A stretch of 64,000 nucleotides of DNA from JAWXBK01 sp034439975 (lineage in GTDB: Bacteria; Pseudomonadota; Alphaproteobacteria; Dongiales; Dongiaceae): the NCBI GenBank assembly GCA_034439975.1, contig JAWXBK010000041.1, positions 5,342-69,341 of the forward strand. The letters run 5' to 3'. Positions within the stretch are counted from its first letter, which is position 1. Each line of letters opens with the position of its first letter. A program made the translations under genes and the position numbers. Of this stretch, positions 41,341 to 49,554 are shown piece by piece. The notes beneath the pieces are model-generated. The model worked only from the letters and a program-made list of their open reading frames with translations. It was not told where the DNA came from and did not search any database.

Positions 41341-42192
41341 ATGATAATCAAGAGCTGGATTCGTAGCGGGCTGGCGACGATGGCCGCCGTCCTGCTGGCT
41401 TCCGCCGGCAGCGGCGCGATGGCCGGCGAGACGCTCGACCGCGTCATGGCGAACGGCAAGCTGGTGCTCGCGGTCGATGCCGAGTACCCGCCCTTCTCCT
41501 ATCTCGACGAGAACAACGAGATGGCCGGCTTCGACGTCGATGTGGCCAAGGAGTTCGCAAGCCGTCTCGGCGTCGAGCTCGAAGTGGTGACGCCGGGCTG
41601 GGACGTGATCACCGCCGGCAAGTGGGCCGGTCGCTGGGACATCTGCATCGGCTCGATGACGCCGACCGCGGCGCGTGCCGAGGTCGTCGATTTCCCGACG
41701 GTCTACTACTACACGCCGGCGTCCGTGATCGTGCACCAGGACAACACGTCGATCACCAGCGCCGAAGATCTGAACGGCAAGCGGGTCGGCGCCCAGGCCG
41801 CGACGACATACGAAAACTATCTGCGCGGCGATCTGGTGATCGATGCGATCGACGCGCCGCCGGTCGACTTCAAGGTGACCGAGGCCGAAATCATCGCCTA
41901 TGAGAGCGAACCGCTGGCGCTGGAAGATCTGTCGCTGGGCGATGGGGTGCGTCTCGATGCGATGGTGACCGGCATGCTCACGACGGTCGAGGCGATCAAG
42001 GCCGGCAAGCCACTCAAGATCGTCGGCGATCCGGTCTTCATGGAACCGATCGCGGTCGCGATCGACAAGGGCGATCCCGAGTTCGCGGCGAAGATCGTCG
42101 AGATCTTCGATGCGATGCGCGCCGACGGCACGCTGGCACGGCTTTCCGAAGAGCGGCTCGGCGCCGACATCACCCAGCCGCCCGGCAGCTAA
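41341..42192 (+). CDS. Polar amino acid ABC transporter substrate-binding protein
   Basis: 283 residues from ATG 41341 with AAGGA close upstream. Residues 1-28 are a signal peptide (SGLATMAAVLLASAGSGAMA). The mature part begins with the SBP_bac_3 pattern KLVLAVDAEYPPFSYLDENN, then GFDVDVAKEFASRLGV. Periplasmic binding partner of the permease 27 bp downstream. It is divergent from the 2-oxoglutarate oxygenase and hutH, so the transported solute may be histidine or a related amino acid; this is context only. Confidence 0.93.
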   Translation: MIIKSWIRSGLATMAAVLLASAGSGAMAGETLDRVMANGKLVLAVDAEYPPFSYLDENNEMAGFDVDVAKEFASRLGVELEVVTPGWDVITAGKWAGRWDICIGSMTPTAARAEVVDFPTVYYYTPASVIVHQDNTSITSAEDLNGKRVGAQAATTYENYLRGDLVIDAIDAPPVDFKVTEAEIIAYESEPLALEDLSLGDGVRLDAMVTGMLTTVEAIKAGKPLKIVGDPVFMEPIAVAIDKGDPEFAAKIVEIFDAMRADGTLARLSEERLGADITQPPGS

Positions 42193-42219
42193 TCGGCCCG
42201 GCGCGATCCGGGGGCATCG

Positions 42220-43263
42220 ATGTTACCTGACGCCGGCGGCGGCCGGCGGCAACCCGTCAACTGGCTCCGCTGGGCCGGCGGGTTTGCCGCAGTCGCCGCG
42301 ATTGCCTGTGTCGCGGGGCTCGGCGGCACGTCAATCGGCCGTCTGGTCGCACCGATCGTCGGGCTCGATGCCGCGGCGCCCGGATGGGCGCTCCATATCG
42401 CAACCGGTCTGGTAATCGCCCTCGCGGCGACCGGCTTTGCGTTGGCGTTGCGGCCGCTGCCCGTGCGGATCCAGACGGTCGGCATGTGGGTTGCGTTGCT
42501 CGGCCTCTTCCTCTGGTTCGGCTGGTCGTTCGATCTGAAACTCTCGGTCATCGGCGAGAAGCTGCCGTTCCTCCTCGGCATCCGATTGACGCCCTCGGGC
42601 TTCCTGCAGGGCGCGGCGATGACGCTGTTCCTGTGCTTAATCTCGATCGTCTGTTCGACCGCACTCGGTCTGATCGCGGCGCTCGGCCGGCTCTCGAGCA
42701 ACGGCGTGCTGTTCGGCGCCGCGACATTCTACATCTCGTTCTTTCGGGGCACGCCGCTGCTGGTCCAGGTATTCCTCATCTATCTCGGCCTGCCGCAGAT
42801 CGGCATCGTCATCGACGCGGTGCCGGCCGGCATCATCGCGCTGTCGCTCTGCTACGGCGCCTATCTCGCGGAGATCGTCCGGGGCGGCATCCAGTCGATC
42901 GCGCGCGGACAGTGGGAGGCGGCAACCGCGCTCGGCCTCAGGCCCGGCCTCGTGATGCGCAAGGTGATCCTGCCGCAGGCGATGCGCGTCATCGTGCCGC
43001 CGACCGGCAGCCAGTTCATCTCCATGCTTAAGGATTCATCTTTGGTCTCGATGATGGGAATCTGGGAGGTCATGTATCTCGCCCGCTCCTATGGGCGCGC
43101 TGAGTATCGCTATATCGAAATGCTGCTGACGGCGGCCGTCATCTACTGGGTCATGTCGATCGCCTTCGAACTCATCCAGGCCCGGATCGAACGCCATTAC
43201 GGGCGCGGCTTCCGGGTCGACCGGGCCAATAACCGGGCCTTGCCGGCCGGCCCGCACGGCTGA
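42220..43263 (+). CDS. Polar amino acid ABC transporter permease, long form
   Basis: 347 residues, longer than the usual about 220-250 because of an extra N-terminal part with three additional hydrophobic segments (to about residue 110). The HisM/QM core follows: FISFFRGTPLLVQVFLIYL, YGAYLAEIVRGGIQSI, and the EAA loop ARGQWEAATALGLRP. As the only permease it would work as a homodimer. No ATP-binding gene follows, so the ATPase must be elsewhere or shared with the Ehu-like system at 7277. Confidence 0.92.
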   Translation: MLPDAGGGRRQPVNWLRWAGGFAAVAAIACVAGLGGTSIGRLVAPIVGLDAAAPGWALHIATGLVIALAATGFALALRPLPVRIQTVGMWVALLGLFLWFGWSFDLKLSVIGEKLPFLLGIRLTPSGFLQGAAMTLFLCLISIVCSTALGLIAALGRLSSNGVLFGAATFYISFFRGTPLLVQVFLIYLGLPQIGIVIDAVPAGIIALSLCYGAYLAEIVRGGIQSIARGQWEAATALGLRPGLVMRKVILPQAMRVIVPPTGSQFISMLKDSSLVSMMGIWEVMYLARSYGRAEYRYIEMLLTAAVIYWVMSIAFELIQARIERHYGRGFRVDRANNRALPAGPHG

Positions 43264-43467
43264 ACGCCCCTGCATCGGGGGCGCGGCATCGCGCCACACG
43301 GTATGCGGGCGATTTCCCCGTAGAACCGGGCGCGCTCATGTCGCCGCCGTATCAATTCCTGTCGCACGCGCGCGCGTTTCGTGGCACAAAGAGGCGCCTA
43401 TCCTGCCGGTCCGCGTTTCCGGTCAAGACCCGGTTTCGCAACGGCTTTTTCCCGCGGGAGGTTACCG

Positions 43468-44181
43468 ATGGCCGACGAGGGCGAACTCGATCTCCGAAGC
43501 CTGAACGACGAAGACCTTGTTCAGCAGATGCAGGACGATCTCTATGACGGCCTCAAGGAAGAGGTCGACCAGGGCGTCAACATCCTGCTCGAGCGCGGCT
43601 GGACTCCCTATCGGGTTCTGACCGAGGCACTCGTCGCCGGCATGAAGATCGTCGGCATCGATTTCCGCGACGGCATCCTGTTCGTGCCGGAAGTGCTGCT
43701 CGCCGCCAACGCGATGAAGGCGGGCATGTTCATCCTGCGGCCGCTGCTCGCGGAAACCGGCGCACCGAAGATCGGCAAGATGGTGATCGGCACCGTCAAG
43801 GGCGACATCCACGACATCGGCAAGAATCTCGTTGCGATGATGATGGAAGGCGCCGGCTTCGAGGTGATCAATATCGGCATCAACAATCCGGTCGAGAACT
43901 ACCTGAAGGCGATCGAGGAACATCAGCCCGACATCATCGGCATGTCGGCGCTGCTGACGACGACCATGCCCTACATGAAGGTCGTGATCGATGCGATGAT
44001 CGAAAAAGGCATCCGCAACGACTATGTCGTGCTGGTCGGCGGCGCACCGCTGAACGAACAGTTCGCCGAATCGATCGGTGCCGACGCCTATTGCCGCGAT
44101 GCGGCCGTTGCGGTCGAAACCGCAAAGCAGTTCATGGCCAAGCGCCAGGGTTCGGCGGCCGCAGAGCAGGCCGCGCGCTGA
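43468..44181 (+). CDS. Corrinoid (methyl-carrier) protein, MtbC/MttC type
   Basis: 237 residues from ATG 43468, with GGGAGG six bases upstream. A helical cap domain of about 90 residues (LKEEVDQGVNILLERG; GILFVPEVLLAANAM) precedes the cobalamin-binding domain, marked by GTVKGDIHDIGKNLV (D-x-H-x-x-G) and MSALLTTTM, then VVLVGGAPLN. It carries methylcobalamin between a substrate methyltransferase and the MtgA-type enzyme at 26268, and is the expected client of RACo at 24224. It stands alone, closed by a strong terminator. Its MttB/MtgB-type partner is not in the window. Confidence 0.94.
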   Translation: MADEGELDLRSLNDEDLVQQMQDDLYDGLKEEVDQGVNILLERGWTPYRVLTEALVAGMKIVGIDFRDGILFVPEVLLAANAMKAGMFILRPLLAETGAPKIGKMVIGTVKGDIHDIGKNLVAMMMEGAGFEVINIGINNPVENYLKAIEEHQPDIIGMSALLTTTMPYMKVVIDAMIEKGIRNDYVVLVGGAPLNEQFAESIGADAYCRDAAVAVETAKQFMAKRQGSAAAEQAAR

Positions 44182-44210
44182 CGATCTGACGGTCGATCCG
44201 TAAGTCAATA

Positions 44211-44238
44211 AAAGGGCGGCCTGCGGGCCGCCCTTTTT
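44211..44238 (+). terminator. Rho-independent terminator after corrinoid protein gene
   Basis: GGGCGGCC-TGCG-GGCCGCCC, a perfect 8-bp GC stem with a tetraloop, preceded by AAA and followed by five T. Located 32 bp after the stop. Confidence 0.92.
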
Positions 44239-44372
44239 CATGGGGGATCGACGCATGAGCCGCCAATGTTTGCCGCAGGGCGGCGACAATGTCGCGCGAA
44301 TACCCCGTCATCGCCTAATTTCCGTCACCTGCATCGCGTCTACTGACTTCGTCAATTCGGAGGGGCGAATCA

Positions 44373-44525
44373 GTGCGACAGCGACCATTACGACTTACGA
44401 CCTGCCTGATAGGGGCGATCGCCACGATTGCGATCGTCGCCCTGCTCATGACCGGCAGGCTCGACGCGACGCCGGACGAGGGCGGACCCCATCGCGACCG
44501 CACAGTGACTGCGGCAGCACGATAG
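44373..44525 (+). CDS. Possible small single-span membrane protein
   Basis: A 50-codon frame, GTG 44373 to TAG 44525, preceded by GGAGGGG at ideal spacing. The product has a basic N-terminus (MRQRPLRL) and a hydrophobic stretch, LIGAIATIAIVALLM, followed by a polar tail, as in small membrane peptides or a lipoprotein-less anchor. I recognise no family. It lies in the 313-bp gap between the terminator and the convergent GlxA-type gene, which otherwise would be empty. Ribosome site and hydrophobic pattern support it; conservation is untested. Confidence 0.4.
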   Translation: MRQRPLRLTTCLIGAIATIAIVALLMTGRLDATPDEGGPHRDRTVTAAAR

Positions 44526-44551
44526 CGCGCCCCCATCGGCGCGTGCCGGCC

Positions 44552-45514
44552 TCAGCCCGTCCGCACCGCGCGCGGCGTCACGCGAAACAGCTCGCGGAAG
44601 CATTTCGAGAAATGCGAGGCGGAGACGAATCCGCAGGCGAGCGCCACGTCGAGTACCGACATATCCGTCTGCAACAAGAGCCGCCGCGCATGTTCGAGTC
44701 TGAGCTCGAGATAATGTCGGGTCGGCGTGCAGCCGAGATATTTGCGGAACAGGCGCTCGAGCTGGCGCGTCGACAGCCCGACCTCACGCGCCAGTTTCGC
44801 CCGCGAGACCGGCTCCTCCAGGCTTTTCTCCATCTTCTGGATCACGGCGACAAGTTTCGGATGACGCACGCCGAGCCGCGCCGGCAGGGCCATGCGCTGG
44901 CGGTCGTGCCGATCGCGGATGCGATCGTGGATGAATTGTTCGGAGACCGCGTTGGCGAGGGCCCGGCCATGCTGCGTTGCGATCAGGTGCAGCATCATGT
45001 CGAGCCCGGCGATACCGCCCGAACAGGTGAAACGGTCGCGATCGATCTCGAAGATTTCGCCGGTCACCTCGAGCTCGGGAAATGCCTCGGCGAAGCCCGC
45101 AATGTTTTCCCAATGCACGGTGCAGCGATAGCCGTCGAGCAGGCCCGCTTTCGCGAGAATGTAGGGACCGAGCGACGATGCGCCGATCTCGATGCCGTTG
45201 CGCGCCAGCCGGCGCAGCCAGGCGAACACCGCCTTGTTGTCGTATTCGTGCGCATCGAGCCCGGCCACGACCACCACCGCATCGAATGGCGGCGCATCGG
45301 CGATCGAGGCTTCCGGCATGACCGGCACGCCGCTCGAGGACAGGACCGGCGCGCCGTCGGCCGACACGAAATGCCAGGAGTAAAGCTCGCGGCCCGACAT
45401 CCGGTTGGCGCTGCGCATCGAATCGATGAGTGCGGCAAACCCGACCAGACTGAAGCGCGGGATCGCCAGAAAGCCGATCCGTTCCGGCTGCGAGGCGGGG
45501 CGGCGAGCGAACAT
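44552..45514 (-). CDS. GlxA/GbdR-like transcriptional regulator (DJ-1/PfpI domain plus AraC HTH)
   Basis: 320 residues from ATG 45514. The N-terminal DJ-1/PfpI domain (RIGFLAIPRFSLVGFAALID, then DAVVVVAGLDAHEY) is followed by an AraC double helix-turn-helix (REVGLSTRQLERLFRKYLG; DVALACGFVSASHFSKCFRE). Regulators of this architecture control choline, carnitine, betaine and dimethylglycine catabolism in several proteobacteria. Its place between the corrinoid protein and rlmH makes it a good candidate regulator of the C1 island. Confidence 0.9.
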   Translation of the reverse strand: MFARRPASQPERIGFLAIPRFSLVGFAALIDSMRSANRMSGRELYSWHFVSADGAPVLSSSGVPVMPEASIADAPPFDAVVVVAGLDAHEYDNKAVFAWLRRLARNGIEIGASSLGPYILAKAGLLDGYRCTVHWENIAGFAEAFPELEVTGEIFEIDRDRFTCSGGIAGLDMMLHLIATQHGRALANAVSEQFIHDRIRDRHDRQRMALPARLGVRHPKLVAVIQKMEKSLEEPVSRAKLAREVGLSTRQLERLFRKYLGCTPTRHYLELRLEHARRLLLQTDMSVLDVALACGFVSASHFSKCFRELFRVTPRAVRTG

Positions 45515-45607
45515 GCGATCGGGATTCCTCGTGCGGGCGACGGCAAGGCGGGAACAGTTGAAGCGGCGCAAGACATTGGCGCCGCGGCAGCATAGTCTCT
45601 TGTCGCC

Positions 45608-46162
45608 ATGGGAACAAAGAGGTCGCATAAGGACGTCAGGAGCGAGGCCGGACGGCGCGGTGACGGCCGGGCGCCGGCCGGCCGGCGCAACGCCGGGCCC
45701 CTCATCCGTATCCTCGCCGGCGGTCGCTGGCGGGCCGACGATCCAGCCCGTGCCCTCTATGACGAGTATGTGCGCCGGCTCAATCGGCCCATCGAACTGG
45801 TCGAAATCGATCCGCGGTTGACCGATCAAGCCGAACGGACGGCGCGCGAGGGTGCGCGCATGCTCGAGGCGGTCGCCGCGACCCCCGGGGGCATCCTCAT
45901 CGCACTCGACGAACGCGGTCGCTCGCTCGACAGCGCCGGATTTGCCGATCGGTTGCGCGGTTGGCAGGAGAGCGGCGCACCGGCTCTGGTCTTTACGATC
46001 GGCGGTGCGGACGGTCTCGCAACGCCGGTCCGCGAGGCGGCGGATTTCTCGTTATCGTTCGGTGCGATGACATGGCCGCATCTCATGGTGCGCGCGATGC
46101 TTGCCGAGCAGCTCTATCGCGCGAGCGCGATCCTCTCAGGCCACCCCTACCATCGCGGCTGA
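45608..46162 (+). CDS. rlmH: 23S rRNA pseudouridine-1915 N3-methyltransferase RlmH
   Basis: 184 residues. The SPOUT signature is clear: GILIALDERGRSLDSAGFADRL, ALVFTIGGADGL and FGAMTWPHLMVRAMLAEQLYRA, ending in the invariant GHPYHRG. It methylates the pseudouridine at position 1915 in helix 69 of 23S rRNA. The N-terminus is about 27 residues longer than typical, and basic, so the true start may be downstream. rlmH normally follows rsfS directly; here it lies 21.5 kb from it. Its last 27 bp overlap the convergent radical SAM gene. Confidence 0.95.
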   Translation: MGTKRSHKDVRSEAGRRGDGRAPAGRRNAGPLIRILAGGRWRADDPARALYDEYVRRLNRPIELVEIDPRLTDQAERTAREGARMLEAVAATPGGILIALDERGRSLDSAGFADRLRGWQESGAPALVFTIGGADGLATPVREAADFSLSFGAMTWPHLMVRAMLAEQLYRASAILSGHPYHRG

Positions 46163-47767
46163 GGCCGCCGGCCCGCCGGCATTGCGCTCGGGGCTGTGAT
46201 CGGGGCTGTGATCGGGGCTGCGATCGGGCGCGTCGAGAAAATGCGGGCGCGACGCACCGACGAGTTCGGGCCGCCAGATATCCTGCGCTTCCAGCATGTA
46301 ACGGATCTGGCAATAGATCATCAGGCAGTACAGCAGTTCGCGTCGCAGGTCGCCGCGCGCCATGGCAAGCGACCAGACGCGCCGGATCATCCGTCTTTCG
46401 GCCGGACCGCGGCGGGCCAACTGCGTGTACAGCTTTCGCTCTCTCGGGGTCGGTTCGCGACGCCGGCTCGAAATATTCGGATCCGGCACCAACGCCACCA
46501 TCGTCTCGATTCGATGTAGAAACGCCATTGGCTCATAAACCGCATGAAGCAGCCAGCGCGTTCCGGCGATAAGCTGATCGTAGGTCATGTTCTTTGGCAT
46601 GATGTTCGTGCGCAGGAGGCCGCCGCCGCCGACGCGATCGTCGCCGATGAGACGACCTTCTGTCGCCATGCGCGCGCGCAGCGGTGTGGCAGCGGGTGCC
46701 ACGAGAATGCTGATCATCGGCAGCGGCACGGGCAGCCTCTGCACGAAGCTGTACTGGCGCTCGAAAATGTCCAGCCCGTCATGGTCGAACCCGACAATCA
46801 TGCCGGCCGTCACCACGATTCCGTGCCGCGCAAACTTGCCGATCTCCTCGACCATGTCGATTTTCAGGTTCTGCCGTTTCTTGGTTTCGGCGAGGCTTTC
46901 CTCGTTCGGGGTTTCGACGCCGATGAAGACGTTGCGCAAACCCGCACGGACGCAGAGATCGAGAATGTCTTCATCGCGCGAGATGTCGATTGAAAGCTGC
47001 GTCGAGAAGGAAACCCGTTCGGCCGGAGGCTTGCTCTCGTTCCATTTCACCAGCGCCGCGAGAAGTTCCCGCGCGCGGCGGCGCACGACCGTCAGATTGT
47101 CGTCGGCAAGATAAATGTGCCGGTAACCCATATCGTACAGGACGTCGAGCTCCCGGATGACCTGATCAGGTTCCTTCCAGCGCTGTTTGCGGCCGAGATA
47201 CTGGATCACGTCGCAGAACTCGCATTCGAACGGACAGCCGCGCGAGGTCTGGATCTGCGCAACCATCGCCAACTGCTTCGGATACAAGTCCCAGCGCGGC
47301 ATCGGCGAGTTCCGAAGATCGGGTCTCGTGCCGACATACTCGGACTGGAATTTACCCGATGCGATTTCGGCAAACATGCCGGCCGCGATATCCTCGATCT
47401 CGCCGCGTACCAGAATGTCGGCATGCGGGCGCATGTCGTCCGGATTGAGCGAGGCATAAGGACCGCCGATCATCACCAGCTTGCCGCGCGCGCGAAACTC
47501 GGCGGCGAGCTCGACAATGCGGTCGCGCTGCGACACCTTGCCGGTGATACCAACGATTTCGGCATCGGTTTCAAAATCGACCGGCTCGATTCGCTCGTCA
47601 CAGAGAGCAACGCGCCAGTCCGCCGGCAGCATGGCTGCGACCGTGGGCGTGGTCAGATCCGCAAGATTGACCATCCGAGAAACGCCCCAGGCGCTCAGCA
47701 CTTCCATATTGTAGTAGCCCGGCGCGTTCTCACGCGGATTGATCAGATAGATCGATCGCTCCACCAT
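46136..47767 (-). CDS. B12-binding domain radical SAM protein (DUF4070-like C-terminus)
   Basis: 543 residues from ATG 47767 with AGGGGG upstream. An N-terminal B12-binding-like Rossmann domain (about 1-145: LTTPTVAAMLP, IVGITGKVSQRD, VMIGGPYASL) without the D-x-H-x-x-G motif is followed by the radical SAM cluster motif C178-x3-C182-x2-C185 (SRGCPFECEFC). A further about 250 residues complete a DUF4070-like end. Such enzymes do methylations or rearrangements on unreactive carbons. The last 30 residues contain the tandem SPDHSPDHSPER. It is wedged between rlmH and gpmI, on the opposite strand to both. Confidence 0.9.
   Translation of the reverse strand: MVERSIYLINPRENAPGYYNMEVLSAWGVSRMVNLADLTTPTVAAMLPADWRVALCDERIEPVDFETDAEIVGITGKVSQRDRIVELAAEFRARGKLVMIGGPYASLNPDDMRPHADILVRGEIEDIAAGMFAEIASGKFQSEYVGTRPDLRNSPMPRWDLYPKQLAMVAQIQTSRGCPFECEFCDVIQYLGRKQRWKEPDQVIRELDVLYDMGYRHIYLADDNLTVVRRRARELLAALVKWNESKPPAERVSFSTQLSIDISRDEDILDLCVRAGLRNVFIGVETPNEESLAETKKRQNLKIDMVEEIGKFARHGIVVTAGMIVGFDHDGLDIFERQYSFVQRLPVPLPMISILVAPAATPLRARMATEGRLIGDDRVGGGGLLRTNIMPKNMTYDQLIAGTRWLLHAVYEPMAFLHRIETMVALVPDPNISSRRREPTPRERKLYTQLARRGPAERRMIRRVWSLAMARGDLRRELLYCLMIYCQIRYMLEAQDIWRPELVGASRPHFLDAPDRSPDHSPDHSPERNAGGPAASAAMVGVA
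46191..46226 (-). repeat. Three tandem 12-bp repeats at the 3' end of the radical SAM gene
   Basis: Plus-strand unit GGGCTGTGATCG, repeated at 46191, 46203 and 46215 (third with one change). In frame, they encode RSPDHSPDHSPE near the C-terminus. Units of 12 bp keep the frame, so copy number could vary without harming the enzyme. Confidence 0.85.
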
Positions 47768-47959
47768 CGACCCCCTGCGCCGGCATCGCCGATCGAGGAA
47801 CTGCAGACCACCCCCTGCCATCGGGCCAGCGCGCCGAGAGTACAGGCACACCGGCAGCCCCGGAAGCGGTTTTCCCGCGGATTCTGAACGGGTTGCGGGA
47901 CCGGAAACCCGAGCGACCTTCCCGTTTCCCGGGCCCAGCCGAGCCCCTATATTGCCGCC

Positions 47960-49534
47960 ATGTCCGAAACTGCCCCCAGGCCCGTCCTGCTCTGTATTCT
48001 CGATGGCTGGGGCGAGGCACCCCCGTCCGAGCACAACGCCATCGCGCTCGCGCGGACGCCAAACTGGGATCGCTTCATGGCCGAGGCGCCGCATGCGTTG
48101 ATCGAGGCCTCGGAATCCCATGTCGGCCTGCCGGCCGGCCAGATGGGCAATTCCGAAGTCGGCCACATGAATCTCGGCGCCGGCCGCGTCGTCATGCAGG
48201 ACCTGCCGCGGATCGACGCCGCGATCGCCGACGGAACGCTCGATACGAACCCCGTACTGACCGATCTGATCGCGCGGGCGCGCGCGGCGGGCGGCACATG
48301 CCATCTGATGGGGCTGCTTTCGCCCGGCGGCGTTCATTCCCACGAGGCGCATATCTATGCGCTTGCCCGGCGGATCGACGCGGCGGGCGTGCCGGTCGCG
48401 ATCCATGCCTTCCTCGACGGCCGCGATACGCCGCCGCAAAGCGCGATCGACTACATGCGCGCGCTTCAGGCCGCCATCGCGCCACTCGCCGGCGCGCGGA
48501 TCGCAAGCGTGACCGGCCGCTATTATGCGATGGATCGCGACACGCGCTGGGAGCGTACCGAACTTGCCTGGCGCACATTGGTGCTCGGCGAGGGCGAACG
48601 CACGACCGATCCGCTGGCTGCGATCGAACAGGGTTATGCGCGCGGAGAAACCGACGAGTTCCTGCGCCCGACTGCGATCGCCGGCTATGACGGCATGCAT
48701 GATGGCGATGCGCTGGTTGCCGCCAATTTCCGCGCAGACCGCATGCGCCAGATTTTGACAGCACTCCTCGATCCGTCGTTCGCCGGGTTCGTGCGGGTGC
48801 GCCAACTGACATTCGTCGCCGCAGCGGGGATGACCGAGTATTCGAGCGCGCTCAATCCCTTCATGACGACGATCTTTCCCTCGGAAGCGCTGACCGACAC
48901 GCTGGGCGAAGTTGTTGCGCGCGCCGGACTGAAACAGTTGCGCGCCGCGGAAACCGAAAAATACGCGCATGTGACGTTTTTCCTGAACGGCGGCGAAGAA
49001 CGTCTGTTCGAGGGCGAAGACCGCATTCTCGTCCCGTCGCCAAAGGTTGCGACCTACGATCTCCAACCGGAGATGTCGGCGCCCGAACTGACCGACCGGC
49101 TGGTGGAGGCAATTCGCAGCGGCAAATACGATCTTATTGTCGCGAACTACGCGAACACCGACATGGTCGGCCATAGCGGCGATCGCGCCGCGGCGATGCG
49201 TGCCGTCGAAGCGGTCGATATTTGTCTCGGGCGCCTGGCAGCGGCGATCGAAGAGGTTGGCGGCGCCATGCTGATAACCGCCGATCACGGCAATGCCGAG
49301 ATGATGCACGATTCGACGAGCGATCAGCCACACACCGCGCACACCATCAACCCGGTTCCGGTCGTCCTCGTGGCGCGTCGCGCGCGAACCGCCGGAACAA
49401 CGCTGGCGAACGGCAAACTGGCCGACATCGCGCCAACCGTGCTGTCGTTGATGGGGCTTCCACAGCCGGCGGCCATGACCGGCCATTCCCTGCTGCCGGC
49501 ATCGGCGAGCTCCGAACGCCGCGCCGCCCGCTGA
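47960..49534 (+). CDS. gpmI: 2,3-bisphosphoglycerate-independent phosphoglycerate mutase
   Basis: 524 residues, typical length. The alkaline-phosphatase-like fold starts LCILDGWGEAP; the nucleophilic Ser is in GNSEVGHMNLGAG, and metal ligands follow in NYANTDMVGHSG and ITADHGNAEMMHD. It interconverts 3- and 2-phosphoglycerate with manganese. In relatives it directly follows rlmH; here the radical SAM gene intervenes. The EnvC-like gene begins 20 bp after its stop. Confidence 0.98.
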   Translation: MSETAPRPVLLCILDGWGEAPPSEHNAIALARTPNWDRFMAEAPHALIEASESHVGLPAGQMGNSEVGHMNLGAGRVVMQDLPRIDAAIADGTLDTNPVLTDLIARARAAGGTCHLMGLLSPGGVHSHEAHIYALARRIDAAGVPVAIHAFLDGRDTPPQSAIDYMRALQAAIAPLAGARIASVTGRYYAMDRDTRWERTELAWRTLVLGEGERTTDPLAAIEQGYARGETDEFLRPTAIAGYDGMHDGDALVAANFRADRMRQILTALLDPSFAGFVRVRQLTFVAAAGMTEYSSALNPFMTTIFPSEALTDTLGEVVARAGLKQLRAAETEKYAHVTFFLNGGEERLFEGEDRILVPSPKVATYDLQPEMSAPELTDRLVEAIRSGKYDLIVANYANTDMVGHSGDRAAAMRAVEAVDICLGRLAAAIEEVGGAMLITADHGNAEMMHDSTSDQPHTAHTINPVPVVLVARRARTAGTTLANGKLADIAPTVLSLMGLPQPAAMTGHSLLPASASSERRAAR

Positions 49535-49554
49535 CGCGAAGCGGCACCCCGTCC

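Noticed and set aside
43264..43467. Possible cobalamin riboswitch before the corrinoid protein gene
   Set aside because: No B12-box-like sequence or supporting stem pattern could be recognised by eye.
46191..46226. Tandem repeats considered as a CRISPR-like array
   Set aside because: The units are contiguous 12-mers without spacers and lie in frame in a coding sequence.
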